The notes beneath the pieces were generated by a model. That model searched no databases. It worked only from the letters and a program-made list of their open reading frames with translations, and was not told the origin of the DNA. DNA of 19,240 bases from NCBI GenBank assembly GCA_041608535.1, contig JBFISM010000067.1:1-19240 (forward strand), given 5' to 3'. The position numbers and the translations under genes are program-made. This DNA is from JBFISM01 sp041608535 (GTDB lineage Bacteria > Actinomycetota > Acidimicrobiia > Spongiisociales > UBA5794). Shown in pieces: positions 8,078 to 14,294 of this stretch (position 1 is the stretch's first letter; the number at the start of each line of letters is the position of its first letter).

Positions 8078-9043
8078 TCACTCCCCCTCGAACTCGTAGT
8101 AGACCCAGTACCGAGCGGTGCCGAAAATGACAACCGTCAGGAGCATGATGATCAGGAAGAGCATCCACGCCAGGGTGGCGCCGTAGCCCATGTCGTTGAA
8201 CGTGAATGCCGTCTTGAAGAAGTACAGGCTGTAGAACAACGTCGAGTTGGCCGGATCGCCCGTGCCATTCTTCAGCACGAAGGGCACGAGGAAGTATTGG
8301 AACAGAAAGATGACGACCAGAACCAGGTTGTAGAACAAAATCGGTGAGATCATCGGCACGGTTATCGACTTGAACTTGTGCCAGGTGTTGGCGCCATCGA
8401 CTTCGGCCGCTTCGTAGAGCTCGACGGGTATCCCCTGGATACCTGCGATGAAGAGGAGCATTGCATTGCCCACACCCCACGCGCCGATCAGCGCCATCGC
8501 CGGATAGATCCACAGCGTCGAGTTGAGCCAATCAGGCCCGGGAAGGCCGACGAACTCCAGGAACTCGTTCATCCATCCGGTCTGAGTGTTCAAGAACCCG
8601 CCCCAGATGAAGACCACGGAGACGAAGGGCACGATCGTGGGGACAAAGAACAAGGTGCGGAAGAAGGGCTTCGCCCACAAGCTCTTCGACGTGAGGAGCC
8701 AGGCAAACCCCAGTGGCAACGCCAGCGAGATCGGGATCATGATGGCCGCGAACTTGACCGTCACCAGGAGTGACTCCCACACCAGCGGATCGTCAAACCA
8801 TTGCCGGTAGTTCTCCAGCCCGATGAAGCGGGCGTCCTCGGGTCGGATCAGGTCGAACTCCAGGAAGGAGAAGACGAGGGATGCTCCCATTGGGAGCAGG
8901 AAGAACAGCAGAAAGCCGATGATCCACGGAGAGATGAAGATGAGACCCCAACGGCGCTGCAGCCGCTCGTTCTGACCGATTCGCTTCTTCTGCTTCCCTC
9001 TGCGCAAGCCGGCGTCGTCGGGCGCCATCACTTCAGCGGTCAT
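8078..9043 (-). CDS. Carbohydrate ABC transporter permease, MalF/CebF type
   Basis: This is the first permease of the sugar importer, 321 residues from the ATG at 9043 (MTAEVMAPDD), which has GGGGAGGAG 4 nt upstream. A 22-residue longer start exists but lacks this site and would extend into the intergenic hairpin. The first membrane segment is near 33-58 (WGLIFISPWIIGFLLFFLLP), and about six are visible. The cytoplasmic EAA loop is at about 211-233 (YEAAEVDGANTWHKFKSITV, then PMISP). The stop codon lies one base from the next gene's ATG, so the two permeases are probably translationally coupled. No ATPase gene accompanies them, as is common for CUT1 systems that share an MsmK-type ATPase. Confidence 0.92.
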   Translation of the reverse strand: MTAEVMAPDDAGLRRGKQKKRIGQNERLQRRWGLIFISPWIIGFLLFFLLPMGASLVFSFLEFDLIRPEDARFIGLENYRQWFDDPLVWESLLVTVKFAAIMIPISLALPLGFAWLLTSKSLWAKPFFRTLFFVPTIVPFVSVVFIWGGFLNTQTGWMNEFLEFVGLPGPDWLNSTLWIYPAMALIGAWGVGNAMLLFIAGIQGIPVELYEAAEVDGANTWHKFKSITVPMISPILFYNLVLVVIFLFQYFLVPFVLKNGTGDPANSTLFYSLYFFKTAFTFNDMGYGATLAWMLFLIIMLLTVVIFGTARYWVYYEFEGE

Positions 9044-9071
9044 GCTTCTCCTCCCCTCGCTGCGTGGTGAT

Positions 9072-9109
9072 GTGGGTGGGGTCCGCCAGAAGGCGTTGAC
9101 CCCACCCAC
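9072..9109 (-). terminator. Strong hairpin between binding-protein and permease genes
   Basis: Arms GTGGGTGGGGTC (9072-9083) and GACCCCACCCAC (9098-9109) pair perfectly over 12 bp. Inside, CGCC (9084-9087) and GGCG (9092-9095) can add 4 bp after a two-base bulge. It starts 15 nt after the binding-protein stop, within an 81-nt gap. No T-run follows. In other sugar ABC operons (the malE-malF type) hairpins here protect or truncate the mRNA, so the binding protein is made in excess. The same role is inferred here. Confidence 0.7.
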
Positions 9110-9124
9110 GGATCCATGTTTCGG

Positions 9125-10591
9125 TCAGTTGGCTTCGGCGTAGATCCCCTCCAGATCGGACAGGAGTGTCGCCACTTCCGCATCGACGTCCAGACCCGGC
9201 GTCGACAGCAGGTTGCTCCAGAAAGCACCCCAACGGTCCTGGGCCTTGAGGAAGTTCGGCATGTCCTGCTCGTGGCTGGGAATGTCCGGGAAGGCCAGGC
9301 TGTCCACGGCCACCTGCCAGTTCACGCCTTGCGGGTACGTCTCATCCTGCTTGGCGAAGAACGCCTCCTGCTGGCTCTCGTCGGCGGGCATGGCACCGTA
9401 CGCGTCGAGCAGGTCCGGAGCGGCTTCACCCACCAAGTACGTCAGCACCTCGAACGCCTCTTCTGGATGCTCGGTCGTGTTGAGGATGCGGAAGACATCG
9501 GCGTGCAAGGCAGCCGTGTGCGTCCCGTCGCGTTCGGGCACGACCGCGATATCCCAGTTGTCGCCGACACCGGCGAGGCAGCAGATGTACCACAGGTGCG
9601 TGTGCGCCATGGCGACGTTGCCGCTGTCGAACGGATTGCCGGCGGCGAGGATGTCGCTGCCTTCATACTCGGAGTTCGGAATGAAGGATTCCTCCCACAC
9701 TCCTTGGTACAGCCAGTTGAACGCGTCCACCCAGTGGTCGGGAATGTTGGGTGTGCCGTCGTCGTTCGTCATCGATCCGGGACCGAACATGGTGGCGAAG
9801 CGCTGCGGCTCGCTCCACTGCTCGGCAAAGCCGAACTGGATGATGTTGTCGGGATCGAAGTCCGGGCTCGTGGCGTCGTTGCCGTTGGCATCGACGGTGA
9901 GGAACTGGCCGATCTCACGAACGGTGTCCATGTTCCACGGCTGGCCGTCATAGTCGGCACCGAACTCCTGCGGCGGGTATGGCAGTCCCGCTTCGTCGAA
10001 CAGCGCCTTGTTGTAGAAGATGAGCGACGGGAACACGCCGAACGGGAGCCCGACCAGACCTTCGTCGGTTCGCCACACATCTACCTGTTCCTCGGTCCAG
10101 CGGCTCAGGTCGTAGCCGGAGGCGTCGACCAGCGGCTGTAGATCGAGCCAGCGACCGTTGTAGGCGTTGGCGCCGCGGATACCGACCGGGCCGATGATGT
10201 CCGGAGCGTTGCCCGATGCGATCTGGGTCGACAGCGTGTCATACGCAACGTCGTTCTGGACGATCTCCAGCACCAGATCGATGTCGTCGCGAGATGCATT
10301 GAAAGCCTCGACGACTGCTTCCTGGGCCTCGACTTGCTCTGGGTTGCCGCCGGTGCCGAGACCGACGAACCATCGGATCTGGACGGCGTCACCCGCCGGT
10401 TCGGGCGCCTCCGTTGCGGTCGTCTCAGTAGGAGCCGCGGTGGTTTCCGGAGTCTCCTCCGGCGCCGCCGTGGTTGCAGGCGTCTCATCAGGGCCTGCAG
10501 CCGTGTCTCCGGTGGTTCCGTCGTCGCCACCGCAGGCGGCGACCACCAGCGCCAATGCAAAGACGATGGCGAGCCATCTCATTCGTTTCAT
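9125..10591 (-). CDS. ABC transporter sugar-binding lipoprotein (family 1 solute-binding protein)
   Basis: This extracellular lipoprotein (488 residues) captures oligosaccharides for the two permeases downstream. The N-terminus MKRMRWLAIVFALALVVAAC is a signal peptide ending in a lipobox with the lipidated Cys at residue 20. A Thr/Pro/Glu-rich linker (about 22-67) follows, then a mature domain starting VQIRWFVGLGTGG. Family features include EAVVEAFNASRDDIDLVLEI, YDTLSTQIASGNAPDIIGP and GLVGLPFGVFPSLIFYNKAL, and TEHPEEAFEVLTYLVG near the C-terminus. GAGAGGAA sits about 6 nt before the ATG. It is the first transport gene after the regulator. The ligand is inferred to be laminari- or other beta-gluco-oligosaccharides from its neighbours, not from binding residues. 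Confidence 0.92.
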   Translation of the reverse strand: MKRMRWLAIVFALALVVAACGGDDGTTGDTAAGPDETPATTAAPEETPETTAAPTETTATEAPEPAGDAVQIRWFVGLGTGGNPEQVEAQEAVVEAFNASRDDIDLVLEIVQNDVAYDTLSTQIASGNAPDIIGPVGIRGANAYNGRWLDLQPLVDASGYDLSRWTEEQVDVWRTDEGLVGLPFGVFPSLIFYNKALFDEAGLPYPPQEFGADYDGQPWNMDTVREIGQFLTVDANGNDATSPDFDPDNIIQFGFAEQWSEPQRFATMFGPGSMTNDDGTPNIPDHWVDAFNWLYQGVWEESFIPNSEYEGSDILAAGNPFDSGNVAMAHTHLWYICCLAGVGDNWDIAVVPERDGTHTAALHADVFRILNTTEHPEEAFEVLTYLVGEAAPDLLDAYGAMPADESQQEAFFAKQDETYPQGVNWQVAVDSLAFPDIPSHEQDMPNFLKAQDRWGAFWSNLLSTPGLDVDAEVATLLSDLEGIYAEAN

Positions 10592-10672
10592 GTGAGTTCC
10601 TCTCTCATGTTCCCTGGTCGGATCCCTTGTGTTTACCGACAGTTGTTGCCGTTGTGTTGACTTGCTTCCGTA

Positions 10673-10682
10673 GGGAGCTCCC
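10673..10682. promoter_or_regulatory. GGGAGCTCCC palindrome upstream of the binding-protein gene
   Basis: This perfect 10-bp palindrome lies in the 128-nt gap between the regulator and binding-protein genes. It has the same GGGAG/CTCCC half-sites as the boxes at 11771-11796 but lacks the central GC pair, so the half-sites are 2 bp closer. It may be a degenerate operator or may be chance. I see no convincing -35/-10 pair next to it. Confidence 0.3.
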
Positions 10683-10719
10683 CCTGGTCAAACTGGTGTG
10701 CTGGTCGGTTCCTCCCTGT

Positions 10720-11760
10720 TCAGTGATGGGGCGCGCCCGGCGCACCCATCCGAGCTGCGCCGCACGACTCGCGAATCACGAGCTCCGTAGGCATCACCTC
10801 GTGAAGGGGTCCTGTGATGTCCCCGTTCACCAAGCCGAGCAGCAACTCGACCGCACGAACGCCCGTTGCACTGACGGGCTGACGAACCGTGCTCAGCTTG
10901 GGCAAGGAGCGTTCGGAGGGCGGTAGGCCGTCGAAGCTGACAAGCCCGACATCGGCCGGTACCGATATCTCCGACTCCACGAGCGCCCGGAGCGCACCTA
11001 CTGCCATCGTGTCGGTGGCAACGAAGACTGCGTCGGGCTGGGCGGCGAGGAGGGAACGCATGGCCCGATAACCGCTCTCCTCGGTGTAGTCGCCCTCGCG
11101 CATCAGCTGCTCGTCCTGAACGGCCCCGCACATCGCAAGACCTTCGAGGAAGCCGGTCCGGCGATCGAGACCGGCCGTGGTGTTGGTGGGCGCTCCAATG
11201 AAGCCGATGCGTTCGTAGCCGAGGTTGCACAGGTGTAGAGCGGCCGACTGCGCACCCGCCCGGTTGTCGACGTCCACATACGTCACGTTCTCGGGATCAT
11301 CGGGTCGGCCCACGACGACGTAGGGGACGTCGCCACTCGCGAGTCGAGCGAGCAGCGGATCGCCGGTCCTGGTGGCGGTGACCACCACACCGTCGACAGT
11401 TCCCGAAGCAACGACCCGCGGGTACAGCTCCTCTTCTTCGGCTTCCGTCTGAAACAAGAAGAGCGCAAGGGTCGTCTCAGCAAGATTGCATGCCTGACTC
11501 ACACCCTGGATCAAGAGCGGGAAATACGGATCGTCGAACAGGGTGTGCACGCGGTGAGGGATGACCAGGCCAATGACGCCGGTCCGGTTGGACGCCAATG
11601 ATCGAGCTGCGGCATTCGGCCGGTACCCAGTCTCCTTGACCACGGCCTGGACCCGCTCGCGCACTTCGGGACGGACGCTCTTCTCGTTGTTGAGGACCCG
11701 CGAGACGGTCGATCGCGACACGCCGGCCATCCTCCCGATCTCCTCCAGCGTCAGCTTCAT
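10720..11760 (-). CDS. LacI-family transcriptional regulator, CebR/CelR-like
   Basis: This is a 346-residue DNA-binding sugar sensor. The ATG at 11760 is chosen because the LacI helix-turn-helix starts immediately (MKLTLEEIGRMAGVSRSTVS, then RVLNN) and AAGGGGAGAGA lies just upstream. A longer open frame would translate through the operator. The hinge region is near 45-60 (YRPNAAARSLASNRTGVIGL). The periplasmic-binding-protein-like effector domain (about 60-333) includes DGVVVTATRTGDPLL, GRPDDPENVTYVDVDNR and DAVFVATDTMAVGALRAL. The gene's own promoter carries two palindromes close to the published CebR/CelR box. It therefore probably represses itself and the downstream sugar genes until a di- or oligosaccharide (cellobiose or laminaribiose are candidates) is bound. 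The inducer identity is inference. Confidence 0.93.
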   Translation of the reverse strand: MKLTLEEIGRMAGVSRSTVSRVLNNEKSVRPEVRERVQAVVKETGYRPNAAARSLASNRTGVIGLVIPHRVHTLFDDPYFPLLIQGVSQACNLAETTLALFLFQTEAEEEELYPRVVASGTVDGVVVTATRTGDPLLARLASGDVPYVVVGRPDDPENVTYVDVDNRAGAQSAALHLCNLGYERIGFIGAPTNTTAGLDRRTGFLEGLAMCGAVQDEQLMREGDYTEESGYRAMRSLLAAQPDAVFVATDTMAVGALRALVESEISVPADVGLVSFDGLPPSERSLPKLSTVRQPVSATGVRAVELLLGLVNGDITGPLHEVMPTELVIRESCGAARMGAPGAPHH

Positions 11761-11770
11761 TCTCTCCCCT

Positions 11771-11796
11771 TGGGAGCGCTCCCGAGAGCGCTCCCA
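11771..11796. promoter_or_regulatory. Two overlapping CebR/CelR-type operators
   Basis: Box 1 (11771-11784) matches TGGGAGCGCTCCCA at 13 of 14 positions. Box 2 (11783-11796) matches at 12 of 14, with a perfect right half. Their centres are 12 bp apart. Together they form a larger inverted repeat with arms TTGGGAGCGCTC (11770-11781) and GAGCGCTCCCAA (11786-11797). TGGGAGCGCTCCCA is the operator described for CebR in Streptomyces and CelR in Thermobifida. The pair lies between the -10 element and the ribosome binding site of the LacI-family gene, an ideal position for autorepression. Confidence 0.85.
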
Positions 11797-11798
11797 AA

Positions 11799-11828
11799 AA
11801 CATACCTGCACGATCTCAGCCTTGTCAA
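11799..11828 (-). promoter_or_regulatory. Promoter of the LacI-family gene
   Basis: On the minus strand a perfect -35 TTGACA (11823-11828) is followed after 18 bp by TATGTT (11799-11804). Transcription would start within or next to the operator pair, so a bound repressor would block it. Because no clear promoter is visible before the binding-protein gene, this promoter may also drive the downstream transport and hydrolase genes. Confidence 0.7.
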
Positions 11829-11873
11829 GCCGCCTCGAACCTGCGCCGCGCAGTCGATGGATGCCGGCGATGA

Positions 11874-11922
11874 GTCGAGTGTGCTTATTCGCCGCGTAAT
11901 CGAGGCTGCAAGCACACTCGAC
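11874..11922. repeat. 13-bp perfect inverted repeat in the AI-2E gene leader
   Basis: Arms GTCGAGTGTGCTT (11874-11886) and AAGCACACTCGAC (11910-11922) flank a 23-nt spacer. The repeat lies 60 nt before the GTG of the AI-2E-family gene and about 45 nt beyond the -35 of the divergent regulator gene. It could be a two-half-site operator or an RNA hairpin in the leader. No T-run follows on either side. Confidence 0.6.
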
Positions 11923-11982
11923 GAGAGCGACGTGTGACGGCAGACGTTTGCAGGACAGTCCCGGCGGGTATTCGCCTGCGGA

Positions 11983-13122
11983 GTGACGATCCGGCCACAA
12001 CCGAGCGACAATGCGGTGCCCCGCTGGCTGCGTATCTCCGCAGCCTACGGATGGCGCCTTCTCGTAGTGGCAGCGGTCGCTGCCCTCCTGGCGGTGGCAA
12101 TCATTCGGGTGTCGGTGATCGTGATCCCGCTGCTTCTGGGCTTGATGATTGCCGCTGCGCTGGCTCCATTGGCACTGTGGCTGCGGGGCGTTGGTCTGCC
12201 ACCGCTACTTGCTACGTGGGCCGTGCTCCTTGCTTCGCTGGTTTTCGTCGCTGGGGTCGCATGGTTGCTGGTGCCGGGTTTGATCACCGGCTTCGAGGAC
12301 GTCGGTGCGGCCGCGGTCGAGTCATACGAGGAGGTCCGTACGTGGTTCATCGATGGTCCGCTCGGTCTCGATGAGTCAACGGTCGACGAAGCCGAGGAGG
12401 CAATCGTCGGCCGGGCCGGCGAGTTCGCTCGAACCGGCCTGACGTCACGAGCTGTCCTCGCTGTCGAGGTCATCGCCGCCATCTTTCTGACCTTCGTCGT
12501 CTCGTTCTTCTACATCAAAGACGGTCCAGAGTTCCGAGACGCAATCGTCCGACGTCTGCCGCCCGAGCAGCAAGCCCGAGCCGAGAACACTTTGCAGGTC
12601 GGTTGGGGTGTATTGCAGAGATACCTGATCGGAGTAGTGGTTGTCGGCTTGGTGGATGCGGTGCTGATTGGCGTGGGGCTGGCTGTCATCGGCGTTCCCC
12701 TCGTGCTGTCGCTGGCCGCACTCACCTTCTTTGCGGCCTTCTTTCCTCTCGTCGGAGCGATCCTGGCGGGTGGCGTAGCCGCGCTCGTCGCCTTGGCCGC
12801 CGGCGGCATCGGTGACGCACTGCTCGTTGCAGGATTGACCGTGGTCGTGCAACAGCTCGACGGCGATGTCGTCGCACCGATGGTTTACTCCCGAGCCGTG
12901 AATCTGCACCCGCTGGCCATCCTGCTGTCGCTCACGGCCGGCGGGATCGTCGCCGGACTCATCGGTGCCTTGCTGGCGGTGCCTCTCCTGGCGGTCTCCG
13001 CCGCCATGGTCAAGAAGTGGAATGCGCACAGTACGGACGAATTGGACTCCAGCGACCTCGAAACATCGCTTGCGACGACAGAGACGCACCAGGCCCCACT
13101 GCATCGGGGAGACCACTCATGA
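11983..13122 (+). CDS. AI-2E family transporter (PerM/YdiK-like membrane protein)
   Basis: This 379-residue polytopic membrane protein belongs to the AI-2E/UPF0118 family. Members are proposed exporters or ion/proton antiporters, and the family name does not prove autoinducer-2 transport. About eight membrane segments are visible: an N-terminal group (about 25-95), a soluble stretch (about 105-150) and a C-terminal group. Family signatures are FVVSFFYIKDGPEFRDAIVR, WGVLQRYLIGVVVVGLVDAV, FFAAFFPLVGAILAGG and VVAPMVYSRAVNLHPLAILL. The tail (about 350-379) is polar. The GTG at 11983 is used, with only a weak purine stretch before it. An in-frame GTG at 12016 is an alternative and would leave the membrane domain intact. 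It is transcribed divergently from the sugar regulator and shows no functional link to it. Confidence 0.9.
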   Translation: MTIRPQPSDNAVPRWLRISAAYGWRLLVVAAVAALLAVAIIRVSVIVIPLLLGLMIAAALAPLALWLRGVGLPPLLATWAVLLASLVFVAGVAWLLVPGLITGFEDVGAAAVESYEEVRTWFIDGPLGLDESTVDEAEEAIVGRAGEFARTGLTSRAVLAVEVIAAIFLTFVVSFFYIKDGPEFRDAIVRRLPPEQQARAENTLQVGWGVLQRYLIGVVVVGLVDAVLIGVGLAVIGVPLVLSLAALTFFAAFFPLVGAILAGGVAALVALAAGGIGDALLVAGLTVVVQQLDGDVVAPMVYSRAVNLHPLAILLSLTAGGIVAGLIGALLAVPLLAVSAAMVKKWNAHSTDELDSSDLETSLATTETHQAPLHRGDHS

Positions 13123-13177
13123 GCCGGCGGTGATGTGACGACTGCCGAGTCAGCGCTGCTGCGGCTCTTTTGCGGGG

Positions 13178-13208
13178 CTCAGCTGAGCGAAGAAATGGCA
13201 ATTCTTCG
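13178..13208. repeat. Adjacent palindrome and inverted repeat in a 169-nt gap
   Basis: CTCAGCTGAG is a perfect 10-bp palindrome at 13178-13187, extendable by one pair on each side. Directly next to it, CGAAGAA (13188-13194) and TTCTTCG (13202-13208) form a 7-bp inverted repeat around 7 nt. They lie between the AI-2E and cyclase genes. A regulatory or weak termination role is possible but not shown. Confidence 0.3.
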
Positions 13209-13291
13209 GTCCAGCTTGGGATGTCTGTACCGGCCCGCCCGACCACGGCCATGGGTCGTATGCTTCTTCGAGGCGCTAGCGGGACGAAGCA

Positions 13292-14080
13292 ATGCCGCTC
13301 TACATGGACCGTCACGACATCTCAGGGGAGACGGCCGAGGACACCGCCAGGAACCATGCGGCTGATCTGGAGGTCGCAGGACAGTTCGGCGTCGAGTTCT
13401 TCTCGTATTGGTTCGATCCGGCCGCACAATCTGTGTTCTGTTTGGCCAGAGCTCCTGACGGGGAAGCGATGATCCAGGCGCATCGGGCCTCGCACGGACA
13501 GGTACCCGCCGAGATCATGGAAGTGTCCGAGTCGGATGTCGTTCGCTTCCTCGGCAAGGTTCACGATCCCGCCGACGCCAGCGAAGTGACGAGTGCATTT
13601 CGCACAATCTGCTTCACCGACCTGGTGGGGTCCACCCAGATGCTCGATCAGCTCGGTCAGACCGAATACATGACATTGCTCTCCGAGCACAACCTGCTCA
13701 TACGCCGCGCCCTCGTCAAGTGGCAAGGGCGCGAAGTGAAGCACACCGGCGACGGATTCATGGTTGCGTTTGCGGAAGTGGACCGTGCGCTTCGCTGGGC
13801 ACTCGATGTTCGCACGGCATTCGGGCAACGCCCCGATCTCGACGTGCGCCTCGGGATCGCAGCGGGTGAGCCCGTCGACCACGATCACGATCTGTTCGGC
13901 GCTGCGGTGAACATGGCGAACAGGATCTGCGCCGCAGCGGGCCCCGAGCAGATCTTCTGTTCTGAACTCGTGCGCGACCTCGGTCTCGCCGCCGAATTCG
14001 AGTTCGACGCGGGGAGAAGCGCTGTGCTGAAGGGGTTCTCGGAGCCGGCGACGATCTACGAGCTGTGCGGCACCGCCTGA
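13292..14080 (+). CDS. DUF4242 domain fused to class III adenylate/guanylate cyclase
   Basis: This 262-residue soluble signalling enzyme probably makes cAMP from ATP as a homodimer. Residues 1-90 (MPLYMDRHDISGETAEDTAR and so on) match the DUF4242/SCO4226-like ferredoxin-fold family, known from a nickel-binding Streptomyces protein. His28-region and HRASHG histidines are candidate metal ligands. Residues about 103-262 form the class III cyclase domain. It has metal-binding Asp110 (ICFTDLVGST) and Asp154 (KHTGDGFMVAF), Lys150 and Asp200 as candidate purine-selecting residues, and Asn207 and Arg211 (AVNMANRI) for the transition state. The catalytic set looks complete, so activity is expected. 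The ribosome binding site is weak (GGGACGAAGCA), but the start matches the usual family N-terminus. A role in metal or redox sensing is inference only. Confidence 0.88.
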   Translation: MPLYMDRHDISGETAEDTARNHAADLEVAGQFGVEFFSYWFDPAAQSVFCLARAPDGEAMIQAHRASHGQVPAEIMEVSESDVVRFLGKVHDPADASEVTSAFRTICFTDLVGSTQMLDQLGQTEYMTLLSEHNLLIRRALVKWQGREVKHTGDGFMVAFAEVDRALRWALDVRTAFGQRPDLDVRLGIAAGEPVDHDHDLFGAAVNMANRICAAAGPEQIFCSELVRDLGLAAEFEFDAGRSAVLKGFSEPATIYELCGTA

Positions 14081-14294
14081 CAAACGAAGTGTGCGCACTG
14101 GCGAGATCGGACGATGAGTCGGGTGAATCGATACGTCGGCGTCAAGCTTGGATACATGGAGCGCAGATGATGAGGCCGTCGTGTGATCAGGGGCGAGAGA
14201 CTCGGCTAGCACCGTCGCGCCGGCAAACGACGACGTAGGCTGGTATCGAGCAAGTAGTTGCGACCCCTGGTTCGGTGAGCACAGGGAGTCTGCG

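Noticed and set aside
10720..12000. Longer LacI-family start giving 426 residues
   Set aside because: The added N-terminus is the translation of the promoter and operators. The HTH begins exactly at the ATG at 11760, which has a strong ribosome binding site.
12445..13116. Minus-strand frame opposite the AI-2E transporter gene
   Set aside because: The translation is low-complexity Gln/Asp/Gly/Arg-rich sequence, a mirror of membrane-protein codons.
11983..13122. Quorum-sensing (autoinducer-2) role for the AI-2E family protein
   Set aside because: The family name is historical, and no LuxS or Lsr genes are in the window. Only the membrane-protein family is supported.
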